Source of the DNA: Pseudomonas taiwanensis
Lineage (GTDB): Bacteria > Pseudomonadota > Gammaproteobacteria > Pseudomonadales > Pseudomonadaceae
NCBI RefSeq assembly: GCF_013393345.1
Contig: NZ_QJRF01000030.1
Coordinates: forward strand, 186,001-250,000
Reading direction: 5' to 3'
Length of the DNA: 64,000 bases
Shown here: positions 17,402 through 26,471 of the stretch, piece by piece
How positions within the stretch are numbered: the first letter of the stretch is position 1
How the letters are laid out: every line of letters starts with the position of its first letter
The notes under the pieces: generated by a model
Told to the model about the DNA's origin: nothing
Databases searched by the model: none
The model's input: only the letters and a program-made list of their open reading frames with translations
Translations under genes and position numbers: made by a program

Positions 17402-18769
17402 ATGCTGAAAAAGCTTTCGCTGATTAGCGCCGCGGTCGCCCTGGCGCTCTCCGCCAGCAGCGCCCTGGCCTCGGTTTCGGCCCAGGACGCCACCAAACTC
17501 GGCGCCAGCCTGACCCCCTTCGGTGCCGAGAAGGCCGGCAACGCTGCCGGCACCATCCCGGCCTGGACCGGTGGTATCACCCAGGCTCCGGCTGGCTACA
17601 AGTCCGGCCAGCACCACCCGGACCCGTTCCCGGAAGACAAACCGCTGTTCACCATCACCAAGGCGAACCTGGACCAGTACAAGGCCAACCTGACTCCAGG
17701 TCAGATCGCCCTGTTCAACGCCTACCCGAACAGCTTCCAGATGCCGGTGTACCAGACCCGCCGCTCCGGCTCTGCGCCGCAGTGGGTGTATGACAACACC
17801 GTCAAGAACGCCACCACCGCCAAACTGCTGGACGGCGGCAACGGCTTCTCCGATGCCTATGGCGGCATCCCGTTCCCGATCCCGCAGAATGGCGTCGAGG
17901 CCCTCTGGAACCACATCACCCGTTATCGCGGCTCCTACATCGTGCGCCGCGCTTCGGAAGTGGCCGTGCAGCGCAATGGCGACTACTCCCTGGTGACCTC
18001 GCAGCAGGAAGCCCGGTTCAAGTACTACAACCCGCAAGGTACTTACGCCGACCTGAACAACATCCTGTTCTACTACCTGTCCTTCACCAAGAGCCCGGCT
18101 CGCCTGGCGGGTGGTGCCACCCTGGTCCATGAAACCCTCGACCAGGTGAAGGAACCGCGTCAGGCCTGGGGCTACAACGCCGGCCAGCGTCGCGTTCGCC
18201 GCGCACCGAACCTCGCCTACGACACTCCGATCGCCGCTGCCGACGGCCTGCGCACCGCCGACGACACCGACATGTTCAACGGCGCTCCGGACCGTTACGA
18301 CTGGAAGCTGGTGGGCAAGAAGGAAATCTACATCCCGTACAACAACTACAAGGTTTCCAGCCCTGAGGTTAAGTACAAGGACCTGCTGCAGCCCGGCCAC
18401 CTGAACCCGGCCTTTACCCGTAACGAACTGCACCGCGTGTGGGTCGTGGAAGGCACCCTGAAGTCGGGCGCCCGCCACATCTACTCCAAGCGCACCCTGT
18501 TCCTCGACGAGGACAGCTGGCAAGCCGCTGTGGTCGACCAGTACGACGGCCGTGGTGAACTGTGGCGCGTATCGGTGGCGTACCTGAAGAACTACTACGA
18601 CCTGCCGACCACCTGGTCCGCACTCGACGTGTTCCACGACCTGCAGGCCCGTCGCTACCACGTGCAGAACCTGGACAACGAAGAGCCGACCACCATCGAC
18701 TTTACCCAGGCCACTCCGGACGATGGCTACTTCAAGCCGTCCGCCCTGCGTCGCCGCGGTACTCGTTGA
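17402..18769 (+). CDS. DUF1329 periplasmic (LolA/LolB-like) protein, backbone copy
   Basis: 455 residues with a signal peptide (MLKKLSLISAAVALALSASSALA). The mature protein has the DUF1329 hallmarks: KLG-SLTPFGAEKAGNA near its start, PQWVYDNT, GGIPFPIPQNG, the stretch GQRRVRRAPN-AYDTP, and a C-terminal R-YH--NLDNE. Solved DUF1329 structures share the lipoprotein-carrier fold of LolA/LolB, so a periplasmic carrier of a hydrophobic ligand is likely. No lipobox cysteine is present, so it should be soluble. It is followed by a strong terminator, so DUF1302-DUF1329 form one unit. Confidence 0.9.
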   Translation: MLKKLSLISAAVALALSASSALASVSAQDATKLGASLTPFGAEKAGNAAGTIPAWTGGITQAPAGYKSGQHHPDPFPEDKPLFTITKANLDQYKANLTPGQIALFNAYPNSFQMPVYQTRRSGSAPQWVYDNTVKNATTAKLLDGGNGFSDAYGGIPFPIPQNGVEALWNHITRYRGSYIVRRASEVAVQRNGDYSLVTSQQEARFKYYNPQGTYADLNNILFYYLSFTKSPARLAGGATLVHETLDQVKEPRQAWGYNAGQRRVRRAPNLAYDTPIAAADGLRTADDTDMFNGAPDRYDWKLVGKKEIYIPYNNYKVSSPEVKYKDLLQPGHLNPAFTRNELHRVWVVEGTLKSGARHIYSKRTLFLDEDSWQAAVVDQYDGRGELWRVSVAYLKNYYDLPTTWSALDVFHDLQARRYHVQNLDNEEPTTIDFTQATPDDGYFKPSALRRRGTR

Positions 18770-18785
18770 TCGCTTGAAGCTCCAC

Positions 18786-18820
18786 AAAAAGGGCCGCTAC
18801 GTGTAGCGGCCTTTTTCTTT
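18786..18820 (+). terminator. Terminator after DUF1329 (backbone copy)
   Basis: Stem GGCCGCTAC (18792-18800) / GTAGCGGCC (18803-18811) with a minimal GT loop, an A-run on the left and CTTTTTCTTTT on the right. It can act in both directions and separates the first two module genes from the second two. Confidence 0.9.
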
Positions 18821-18970
18821 TGGGGAACGGGAATGCCGTGTTACAGAGCGCCACCAGCGCTTAACAAAACATAACGTCCCGCTGATTGTGCACGCTTTCC
18901 AAAGCTGGCTAGGATTAGGGCGCTGCCTGCCCTGGGCAGCATCCACCTATAACAAAAAGGGGAAAGGTGT

Positions 18971-20059
18971 ATGAGTGAGCCCGTCATGCGGCGCACCCCG
19001 TCAGGCCTTGCCGTGGAAAATCTCCACAAGCCGACGTTCCGCTTTCATTCGCCGCTGGCCAAAGCGCTCTCGCTGTTCAGTGTGCTCTCTGTCCTTGCTG
19101 TAGCCGCTGCGCCCGTCTCCGTATCCGCGCTGGCCGCTGATGCGCCCGTCCTCTCCATTGAATCGCCCAAGGCCGTGAGCAGCCTCCTGCTCGACGTTGC
19201 CCATGCCGGCAAACGCCTGGTGGCCGTTGGCGACCGTGGCCACATTCTCTATTCCGACGACAACGGGAAGTCCTGGTCCCAGGCCAAAGTGCCTACCCGC
19301 CAGATGCTCACTGCTGTCTATTTTGTCGATGACAAGCAAGGCTGGGCCGTCGGCCACGACGCACAGATCCTTGCCAGCCAGGATGGCGGCGCGACCTGGA
19401 CCCTCCAGTTCGAAGACCTGCAGCGCGAAGCGCCGCTGCTGGACGTCTGGTTCAAGGACGCGAGCACCGGCTTTGCCGTGGGCTCCTACGGCGCCCTGCT
19501 GACCACCCGCGACGGTGGCAAGAACTGGGAAGACGTCAGCGACCGCCTCGACAACGAAGACCAGTACCACCTCAACGCCATCGCCGCCGTGAAAGATTCC
19601 GGCCTGTTTGTGGTGGGCGAGGCGGGCAGCATGTTCCGTTCCGCCGACTGGGGTGAAACCTGGGAGCGCCTCGAAGGCCCGTACGAGGGCTCGCTGTTCG
19701 GCGCACTCGGCACTGCCGAGCCGGGCGTGGTCGTCGCCTACGGCCTGCGCGGCCACCTGTTCCGTTCCACCGACTTCGGCAACACCTGGGAGACCATCCC
19801 GCTGAAAGCCGGCAACGGTGAACTGGAGTTCGGCCTGTCCGGCGGGGCACTGCTGCCCGATGGCAGCCTGGTGGTGGTCGGTCATGGCGGCAGCGTGCTG
19901 AAGAGCATCGACAGCGGTCGCACCTTCGCCGTGGTGAACCGCAGCGATCGTATGTCGCTGGCCAGCGTCATCGCCGACGAGAAAGGCAACCTGATCCTGG
20001 TGGGACAGGGCGGTGTACGCGTAGCGTCCCCGACCGGCGCCGAGCTGGGCCAACTATAA
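18971..20059 (+). CDS. YCF48/HCF136-like beta-propeller protein, backbone copy
   Basis: 362 residues. A long n-region leads to a hydrophobic segment (ALSLFSVLSVLAVAAAP) that should export the protein. The mature part is built from repeated blades with the VGxxGxIL-S-DGG-TW pattern (GDRGHILYSDDNGKSW, GHDAQILASQDGGATW, GSYGALLTTRDGGKNW, GEAGSMFRSADWGETW). YCF48 is a photosystem II assembly factor in cyanobacteria; bacterial relatives next to MMPL genes are thought to be periplasmic partners of the transporter. It has its own promoter region after the terminator at 18811 and lies 18 bases before the MMPL gene. Confidence 0.9.
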   Translation: MSEPVMRRTPSGLAVENLHKPTFRFHSPLAKALSLFSVLSVLAVAAAPVSVSALAADAPVLSIESPKAVSSLLLDVAHAGKRLVAVGDRGHILYSDDNGKSWSQAKVPTRQMLTAVYFVDDKQGWAVGHDAQILASQDGGATWTLQFEDLQREAPLLDVWFKDASTGFAVGSYGALLTTRDGGKNWEDVSDRLDNEDQYHLNAIAAVKDSGLFVVGEAGSMFRSADWGETWERLEGPYEGSLFGALGTAEPGVVVAYGLRGHLFRSTDFGNTWETIPLKAGNGELEFGLSGGALLPDGSLVVVGHGGSVLKSIDSGRTFAVVNRSDRMSLASVIADEKGNLILVGQGGVRVASPTGAELGQL

Positions 20060-20077
20060 GAAAGGCGGAGAGTTTCG

Positions 20078-22453
20078 ATGAGTACCCATCACCAGGACAA
20101 GGCGACCTTTCTGGAGCGCCTGATCTTCAACAACCGGCCGGCGGTGATCGTCATCTGCCTGCTGGTGAGCATCTTCCTCTTCTGGCAGGCCATGCACGTA
20201 CGGCCGTCCACCAGCTTCGAGAAGATGATCCCGCTGCATCATCCGTACATCCAGAAGATGCTGGAACACCGCAATGACCTGGCCAACCTCGGCAACACCG
20301 TGCGTATCTCGGTGGAAGCGGTCAACGGCGACATCTTCAGCAAGGAGTACATGGAAACCCTGCGTCAGATCCATGACGAGGTCTTCTACATTCCCGGTGT
20401 GGATCGTTCCGGCCTGAAGTCGCTGTGGAGTCCGAGCGTACGCTGGACTGAAGTGACAGAGGAGGGCTTCGCCGGTGGTGAGGTCATTCCGCAGACCTAC
20501 GACGGCTCGGAAGCCAGCCTGGAAGAGCTGCGCAACAACGTACTCAAGTCCGGCCAGATCGGGCGCCTGGTGGCCAACAACTTCAAGTCCAGCATCGTCG
20601 ACGTGCCGCTGCTCGAGTCCTATCCGGACCCGAACGACCAGGGCAAGTTGATGAAGCTCGACTACCGCCAGTTCTCCCATGAGCTGGAAGAGAAGATCCG
20701 TGACAAGTACCAGGCCCAGAACCCCAACGTGAAGGTCCACGTGGTTGGCTTCGCCAAGAAGGTGGGTGACCTGATCGACGGCCTGATCATGGTGGTGATG
20801 TTCTTCGGCATCGCCTTCTTCATCACCCTCGTTCTGCTGTACTGGTTCACCTGGTGCATCCGCAGCACCATCGCCGTGCTCTCCACCACCCTGGTGGCGG
20901 TGATCTGGCAGCTGGGCCTGATGCACTCCGTGGGCTTCGGACTCGACCCGTACTCGATGCTGGTGCCCTTCCTGATCTTCGCCATCGGTATTTCCCACGG
21001 CGTGCAGAAGATCAACGGTATCGCCCTGCAATCCAGTGACGCCGATAACGCCCTGACCGCAGCACGGCGCACGTTCCGCCAGCTGTTCCTGCCGGGCATG
21101 ATCGCCATCCTCGCCGACGCCGTGGGCTTCATCACCCTGCTGATCATCGACATCGGCGTGATCCGCGAGCTGGCCATCGGCGCCTCCATCGGTGTGGCGG
21201 TGATCGTCTTCACCAACCTGATCCTGCTGCCGGTTGCGATCTCTTACGTTGGCATCAGCAAGAAGGCCATCGAGCGCAGCAAGAAGGACGCGGTGCGCGA
21301 CCATCCGTTCTGGCGCCTGCTGTCCAACTTCGCTCACCCGGTCGTGGCACCGATCTCCGTGGTCATCGCCCTGATCGCCTTCGGTGGCGGCCTGTGGTAC
21401 GGCCAGAACCTGAAGATCGGCGACCTGGACCAGGGTGCACCGGAACTGCGTCCGGACTCGCGCTACAACCAGGACAACAACTTCATCATCAACAACTACT
21501 CCACCAGCTCCGACGTACTGGTAGTCATGGTCAAGACCGGCCCCGAAGGCTGCTCCACCCATGAGACCCTGGCGCCGGTGGACGAGCTGATGTGGAAGAT
21601 GGAGAACACTCCGGGCGTGCAGTCTGCCATCTCCATGGTCACCGTCTCCAAGCAGGTGATCAAAGGGATGAACGAAGGCAACCTGAAGTGGGAAACCCTG
21701 TCCCGCAACCAGGACGTGCTGAACAACTCCATCAGCCGTGCTGAAGGCCTGTACAACTCCGACTGCTCGCTGGCCCCGGTGCTGGTGTTCCTCAACGACC
21801 ACAAGGCCGAGACGCTGACCCGTGCCGTGACCGCCGTAGAGGAATTCGCCAAGGACCACAACAAGGATGGCCTGCAGTTCCTCCTCGCAGCGGGTAACGC
21901 CGGTATCGAAGCGGCCACCAACGAGGTGATCGCCCAGGCCGAGCTGACCATCCTGATCCTGGTGTACATCTGCGTTGCCGTGATGTGCCTGATCACCTTC
22001 CGCTCCATCGCCGCCACCCTGTGCATCGTGCTGCCGCTGATCCTCACCTCGGTGCTGGGCAACGCGCTGATGGCCTGGCTGGGTATCGGCGTGAAAGTCG
22101 CGACCCTGCCGGTGATCGCACTGGGCGTGGGTATCGGTGTCGACTACGGCATCTACATCTACAGCCGCCTGGAAAGCTTCCTGCGTGCCGGCCTGCCGCT
22201 GCAAGAAGCCTACTACCAGACCCTGAAGTCCACCGGCAAGGCGGTGCTCTTCACCGGCCTCTGCCTGGCGATCGGTGTTGCCACCTGGATCTTCTCGGCC
22301 ATCAAGTTCCAGGCCGACATGGGTCTGATGCTCACCTTCATGCTCCTCTGGAACATGTTCGGTGCCCTGTGGCTGCTGCCGGCCCTGGCGCGCTTCCTGA
22401 TCAAGCCCGAGAAACTGGCGGGCAAGGTCGGTGGTTCGCTGCTGGCCCACTGA
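20078..22453 (+). CDS. MMPL/RND superfamily transporter, backbone copy
   Basis: 791 residues, with a first transmembrane helix at ~22-45, a periplasmic loop to ~220, five helices to ~400, a second loop to ~620, and a final five-helix bundle. This is the two-fold repeat of RND/MMPL proteins of the hydrophobe (HAE/HpnN-like) type. Each half carries GIGVDYGIYIYSR-like or FAIGISHGVQKINGIAL helix sequence where proton-relay acids are expected (for example the Asp in VGIGVDYG). Substrates in the wider family are lipids and hydrophobic metabolites. Together with YCF48, DUF1329 and DUF1302 it could form an envelope-spanning pathway. It ends at a very stable terminator. Confidence 0.9.
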   Translation: MSTHHQDKATFLERLIFNNRPAVIVICLLVSIFLFWQAMHVRPSTSFEKMIPLHHPYIQKMLEHRNDLANLGNTVRISVEAVNGDIFSKEYMETLRQIHDEVFYIPGVDRSGLKSLWSPSVRWTEVTEEGFAGGEVIPQTYDGSEASLEELRNNVLKSGQIGRLVANNFKSSIVDVPLLESYPDPNDQGKLMKLDYRQFSHELEEKIRDKYQAQNPNVKVHVVGFAKKVGDLIDGLIMVVMFFGIAFFITLVLLYWFTWCIRSTIAVLSTTLVAVIWQLGLMHSVGFGLDPYSMLVPFLIFAIGISHGVQKINGIALQSSDADNALTAARRTFRQLFLPGMIAILADAVGFITLLIIDIGVIRELAIGASIGVAVIVFTNLILLPVAISYVGISKKAIERSKKDAVRDHPFWRLLSNFAHPVVAPISVVIALIAFGGGLWYGQNLKIGDLDQGAPELRPDSRYNQDNNFIINNYSTSSDVLVVMVKTGPEGCSTHETLAPVDELMWKMENTPGVQSAISMVTVSKQVIKGMNEGNLKWETLSRNQDVLNNSISRAEGLYNSDCSLAPVLVFLNDHKAETLTRAVTAVEEFAKDHNKDGLQFLLAAGNAGIEAATNEVIAQAELTILILVYICVAVMCLITFRSIAATLCIVLPLILTSVLGNALMAWLGIGVKVATLPVIALGVGIGVDYGIYIYSRLESFLRAGLPLQEAYYQTLKSTGKAVLFTGLCLAIGVATWIFSAIKFQADMGLMLTFMLLWNMFGALWLLPALARFLIKPEKLAGKVGGSLLAH

Positions 22454-22470
22454 TCCGAATCAGCTGGATG

Positions 22471-22500
22471 AAAAACCGCGGCCCAGGCCGCGGTTTTTTT
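22471..22500 (+). terminator. Terminator after MMPL (backbone copy)
   Basis: 13-bp perfect stem, 22471-22483 with 22486-22498, whose core is CCGCGGCC/GGCCGCGG, with a 2-nt loop and a run of seven T residues. Confidence 0.92.
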
Positions 22501-22624
22501 ATGGGCGCCCGTTCATGGTCGAACCCCCACGTTGGGCCTCGCTCCGCTCGGACCAACCTACGGCAGGCCTGCGGCCTGCTTGGCGAATGAATTCGCCTCC
22601 ACAAGAGAGCACCGATGCTGATTG

Positions 22625-22687
22625 GTAGGAGCGAGCTTGCTCGCGAACAGCTTCGGCACGATCCTTCGCGAGCAAGCTCGCTCCTAC
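22625..22687. repeat. REPIN copy 1
   Basis: Perfect 23-bp inverted arms (22625-22647 and 22665-22687) of the GTAGGAGCGAGCTTGCTCGC type, with a 17-base spacer. This is a widespread Pseudomonas REP family, mobilised by chromosomal RAYT transposases; no RAYT gene is in the window. Confidence 0.9.
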
Positions 22688-22844
22688 AGAAAGGCCGTCT
22701 GTGCATGCGGTAGGTTGTGGCAGAGCGCAGCGAAGCCCAACGATCCAGGTCGAATCCCCGCGTTGGGCCTCGCTCTGCTCGGACCAACCTACGGCCTGCT
22801 TAGCGAATGAATTCGCCTCCACAAGCGAGCACCGATGCTGACTG

Positions 22845-22907
22845 GTAGGAGCGAGCTTGCTCGCGAACAGCTTCGGCACGATCCTTCGCGAGCAAGCTCG
22901 CTCCTAC
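22845..22907. repeat. REPIN copy 2
   Basis: Same arms (22845-22867, 22885-22907) and the same spacer as copy 1, exactly 220 bases further on. Confidence 0.9.
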
Positions 22908-23007
22908 AGAAAGGCCGTCTGTGCATGCGGTAGGTTGTGGCAGAGCGCAGCGAAGCCCAACGATCCAGATCGAGGATTCTCCCGGACTTCATCCAGGATG
23001 CTGACTG

Positions 23008-23070
23008 GTAGGAGCGAGCTTGCTCGCGAACAGCCCGGGCACGATCCTTCGCGAGCAAGCTCGCTCCTAC
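23008..23070. repeat. REPIN copy 3
   Basis: Same 23-bp arms (23008-23030, 23048-23070), but the spacer begins CAGCCCGGGC instead of CAGCTTCGGC, so it is a slightly different member of the family. It lies just beyond the 3' end of the reverse-strand BatD gene. Confidence 0.9.
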
Positions 23071-23106
23071 AGTTAAAAGTAAGCGAGGCTGCGACTGTGC
23101 TGGCTC

Positions 23107-24756
23107 TCAGCGCGGATACAACGGCGGCAGCTGGCTTGGCTCGCCTGTGGTTTGCTGTTCCACCACGAGGGCGGGGAGGGCGCGGATGGCTTTCCAGAGG
23201 TCTTCGCCCTGCCAGTGCAGGCCGGCTTCGCTGTACAGCGCGCCGTTGAGTCCGTCCATGGCATCGGACAGCGGCACGAAGCGGGCGGCCATGTCAGCGA
23301 GGGTTTCCGGGTGCTGGCGAGCCCAGTTGTCCAGGGCCTGGCGCGTCGCGTGGGGATCGTTGGACTGGCAGGCCCGGCGCAGTTCATCCAGCAGGGTGCG
23401 GGGACTCGGACCAGTCTGGATGGTGGGCAGGATTGCGGGTTGGCGACGCGCGCGCCACCAGAGGCCGAAGCCCAGCAGGGTCGTGCAGGCGAGCAGCGCG
23501 GTGGCGAGCTGCCAGGGCCAGAGACGCGCCTGGCCAATGGCGTTGCCGACCTGTGTGCCCACGGACAACGCTGGCGCTGATTCGAGTTCCGGGTTGCTGG
23601 CGACTTCCAGGGTGCGCGCCGGAATTTCGCTGCGCTCCAGGCGATTGTCACGGGTGTTCCACCAGGTCACCGTCACCGCCGGCAGTTCCAGGCGGCCACT
23701 GGTGGTGGGCACCAGGGCTTCGCGCTCTTCGCGGCTGCCAAGGAGTCCCCGGTCGTCGGTCTTGTTGCCCAGCTGTGGCTGGTCGGGATAGCGGCGCAAG
23801 CCTTTCGCCTGTGTCGCCGGCAGCGGCGGGATCTGCGCGCTGGAGAGGCCTTCCACGTTCAGCATCAGGCTGCGGGTCAGCGAGTCACCGGTTTGCACGC
23901 TTGCGGGATCGGGGCTCCAGGACTCGGCCAGGGTCAGGTTGCGCGCGGGCAGCCAGGGGGCATCGGCCGGGTACTCGGCGGGCTTTGGCATGACAGTCAG
24001 GGGAATGCGCGGCGAGTTCACCCGGGTCAGCTTGCCCGGGCGAGGGCCGAAGGGCTGATAGCCGGTATCGCTACCCGGATCGACCAGGGTCGCGCTGAAC
24101 ACCTGCGGGGGAATGTTCAGGACGCCACTCTTCTGCGGGAAGACCGCGTAGCGCACTTCGATCACGCCATGGCGAACGCCATTGATCTCTTTCTCGTAGG
24201 TGCGCGGATCGCCCAGTTGCTCGACGCGGGCGTCGTCCATCTGCAGCGGGCTGAGGCTGCTGTCGTCGTAGAGCGACACAGAATGGTAGATGCGCAGGGT
24301 GAGGATGGCCTGCGCCTGTACGTAGACGCTTTCCTGGTCGAGGCTGGCGTCGATGAAGACCGGGGCCAGGTTGCTGCCGCCGGACGTGTCGCTTTTCTCG
24401 GCCTTCTGGACGTTAAGGGTGATGGGCGCGCTGTGAACGTCGCCCAGCTTCAGCGCCGGGATGGTGACGAAGCCGGCCTGCTTCGGCTGCAGGGTGATGA
24501 TCCAGCGGGTGGCGCGGTCGTTCTTGCCGTTGAAGGTGCCGAGCTGGTTGATCTGGCGCGTGGCGAGCACATCGAAGGTGTCGTTCAGCGGTGTCAGATC
24601 GGGCTTGCCGAACAGGGTCGGGTCGGAGGACTCGAGGGTCAGCTCGACGGTTTCACCTTCGCTCAGCCGCGTGCGGTCGACGGACGCGGTGAAGCCGGCG
24701 GCTTGCGCTGCCAGTGCCGTCAGGCTGAGGAGTAGGGTGCATAGCAGGCGCGTCAT
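23107..24756 (-). CDS. BatD-like membrane-anchored protein (last gene of moxR-bat operon)
   Basis: 549 residues from the reverse-strand ATG at 24756. A signal peptide (MTRLLCTLLLSLTALAAQA) is followed by beta-rich, Ig-like domains (FTASVDRTRLSEGETVELTL and later repeats) to ~430, then one membrane helix (ATALLACTTLLGFGLWW) and a cytosolic helical tail. This is the BatD (aerotolerance) architecture. BatD proteins are thought to work with the von Willebrand factor A proteins and MoxR ATPase in envelope stress tolerance; the biochemical role is unresolved. The start overlaps the stop of the preceding gene as ATGA. Confidence 0.9.
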   Translation of the reverse strand: MTRLLCTLLLSLTALAAQAAGFTASVDRTRLSEGETVELTLESSDPTLFGKPDLTPLNDTFDVLATRQINQLGTFNGKNDRATRWIITLQPKQAGFVTIPALKLGDVHSAPITLNVQKAEKSDTSGGSNLAPVFIDASLDQESVYVQAQAILTLRIYHSVSLYDDSSLSPLQMDDARVEQLGDPRTYEKEINGVRHGVIEVRYAVFPQKSGVLNIPPQVFSATLVDPGSDTGYQPFGPRPGKLTRVNSPRIPLTVMPKPAEYPADAPWLPARNLTLAESWSPDPASVQTGDSLTRSLMLNVEGLSSAQIPPLPATQAKGLRRYPDQPQLGNKTDDRGLLGSREEREALVPTTSGRLELPAVTVTWWNTRDNRLERSEIPARTLEVASNPELESAPALSVGTQVGNAIGQARLWPWQLATALLACTTLLGFGLWWRARRQPAILPTIQTGPSPRTLLDELRRACQSNDPHATRQALDNWARQHPETLADMAARFVPLSDAMDGLNGALYSEAGLHWQGEDLWKAIRALPALVVEQQTTGEPSQLPPLYPR

Positions 24757-26471
24757 CACTGTTCTTCCTGGCGCTGTTGCTGTTCGTACCAGAACTTGCG
24801 GCGCAGCAGCTCGGCCGGATCGTCCGGAATCTGCCGCAGCCATTGTTCAAGGGCCTGGCGACGCTCGTCCCCCAGGGGTTCGTTACTGGCGGACTGGCTT
24901 TGCGTAGCGTCCTGGGAGGTGGCTTGCTCGGCGGTGCCGCCCTGGCCCGGTCGCGTCGATCCAGCTGCCTGGGCTTCGTTGCCAGCCTGTTGCGCAGCGT
25001 TCTGCTCGGGGTTCTGTTCGCCTGCCTGTTGCGCAGCCTTTGCCTCGCTGCTCTGGCCAGCCTGCTTTTCAGCGTTCTGCGATGCCTGGTCGCCAGCTTC
25101 GCGCTCGGCCTCGCGCTGGCGCAGCAGGTCTTCCACCAGTGCCTTGTTCTTCGTTGCTGGAACGAGGTCCGGCTGGCGTTGCAAGGCCGAATCATAGGCG
25201 TCTATCGCCGCTTCCAGTTCGCCGGCCCAGGCCAGGGCATTGCCGCGATTGTAGTGGTCGGCCGCCGTATCGCCCTGGGCGAAACGCGCCGCGGCCTCCG
25301 TGTAATCGCCAGCCTGATAGAGGGCCACGCCCTGCCAGCGCGCATCGCTGAAGCGCCTGGCTGCTTCCTCGGGTTGCTGAGCCTCCAGCAGACGGTGGCC
25401 TTGCTGGTCAGGGCGCAGCCAGAGGTCTTCGAAATCCATGGCCAGGCTCGGCTGCGGAAGTACCAGCAGCAGCGGCAGGCAGAACAGCCAGCCACGGCGA
25501 CCGGCGCAGGCGGCGATGAGCAGCAGGGGCAGCAACAACCAGTGACCCTGATCGGCCCAGGCCGCGAGACGGGCGATCTCGCCACTCTCGCGCAGGCTCC
25601 TGGGGCCATCGAGCAGCTCCAGGTTGCGCAGGTCGCCTTCGTCCAGGCGGACTTCGGCGTAGCGACCGCCCAGGCTCGCGGCGAACCGGCGCAGTTGGGA
25701 GCCGTCGAGTTTGGGCAGCAGGATGGCGCCCTGTTCGTCCTTGAGGAAGCCACCGTCTTCCTGGGCGATGGGGGCGCCAGCCGCGGTGCCGATGCCCAGG
25801 ATGACCAGGCGCTCGGCGCGTGATCCGAGGGCCTTGCGGATTCCGGTTTGCTCTTCTTCGTCGAGGCCGCTGGTAATCAACAGCAGCCGTCCCTGACCCA
25901 GCGCGCCCTGTTCCAGCAGTTTCAGCGCCTTGGCGACGGCCAGGTCGGCACGATGCCCTTGCTGCGGCATGATCGAGGGCTTCAGGGATTCGATCAGGTT
26001 GAGGCTGGTCATCAGGTCGTCGGAGAGCGGGACCAGGCTGTGGGCACTGCCGGCATAGACGACGATCGCCGTCTGCGCGTCGCGGCGCGCGTCCAGCAGG
26101 TCACGCAATTTGCGTTTGGCCTGTTCGAGGCGGCTGGGCGCGATGTCGCCGGCGAGCATCGATGGTGTCAGCTCCAGCATCACGACCAGCGGGTCGGCGC
26201 GCTTCTGCGTGCTCTGTTCCATCTGTTGCCAGGTGGGGCCGAGCAGGGCCAGCAGGCACAGCAGCCAGGCCAGACCGAGGGCGAGCCAGGGCAGCCGGTT
26301 GTTGCGCTGGCTGCCGCCGCTGAGCAGCCAGGGCTGGAAAGCACGCGGCAGCAGTTGCTCCCAGCGGCCGCTGCGCCGTTCGCGGTGCCAGAGCTGCCAG
26401 AGCAGCCAGCCCATCGGTGGTAGCAGAAGCAGCCATGCGGGGCGCAGCCAGTGGGGCCAGAGCTCCATCAT
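24756..26471 (-). CDS. BatB/BatC-type protein: vWA domain plus TPR repeats
   Basis: 571 residues. Two N-terminal membrane helices (to ~75) are followed by a von Willebrand A domain (~95-290), a third helix pair (~320-350), TPR repeats (~370-450; DHYNRGNALAWAGELEAAIDAYDSAL is typical) and a low-complexity Gln/Ala/Glu tail. The metal-site (MIDAS) motif reads VVMLELTPSM where active vWA domains have DxSxS, so the first Asp is replaced by Glu and the first Ser by Thr. Metal binding may be altered or lost, in contrast to the next vWA protein. It overlaps both neighbours as ATGA. Probably an inner-membrane scaffold in the MoxR-Bat complex. Confidence 0.9.
   Translation of the reverse strand: MMELWPHWLRPAWLLLLPPMGWLLWQLWHRERRSGRWEQLLPRAFQPWLLSGGSQRNNRLPWLALGLAWLLCLLALLGPTWQQMEQSTQKRADPLVVMLELTPSMLAGDIAPSRLEQAKRKLRDLLDARRDAQTAIVVYAGSAHSLVPLSDDLMTSLNLIESLKPSIMPQQGHRADLAVAKALKLLEQGALGQGRLLLITSGLDEEEQTGIRKALGSRAERLVILGIGTAAGAPIAQEDGGFLKDEQGAILLPKLDGSQLRRFAASLGGRYAEVRLDEGDLRNLELLDGPRSLRESGEIARLAAWADQGHWLLLPLLLIAACAGRRGWLFCLPLLLVLPQPSLAMDFEDLWLRPDQQGHRLLEAQQPEEAARRFSDARWQGVALYQAGDYTEAAARFAQGDTAADHYNRGNALAWAGELEAAIDAYDSALQRQPDLVPATKNKALVEDLLRQREAEREAGDQASQNAEKQAGQSSEAKAAQQAGEQNPEQNAAQQAGNEAQAAGSTRPGQGGTAEQATSQDATQSQSASNEPLGDERRQALEQWLRQIPDDPAELLRRKFWYEQQQRQEEQ

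Larger units (their letters stand above)
22501..23106. repeat. REPIN array: tandem ~220-bp composite repeat
   Basis: No gene. A composite unit occurs twice in tandem, about 22517-22747 and 22748-22967. The first unit carries 11 extra bases (AGGCCTGCGGC-like). A third, partial copy runs to ~23073. Each unit joins (i) a GTTGGGCCTCGCT...GGACCAACCTACG element, (ii) a REPIN (listed separately) and (iii) a GTAGGTTGTGGCAGAGCGC element ending in CCCAACGATCCAG. The near identity of units one and two points to a recent tandem duplication. Confidence 0.8.

Noticed and set aside
20054-22450. 798-codon open frame on the reverse strand of the backbone MMPL gene
   Set aside because: Antisense shadow of a clear transporter gene; the product is a His/Gln/Asp-rich sequence with no hydrophobic pattern.
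22517-23073. CRISPR array
   Set aside because: The repeats are long inverted REPIN units in 220-base composites, not short direct repeats with unique spacers, and no cas genes are present.
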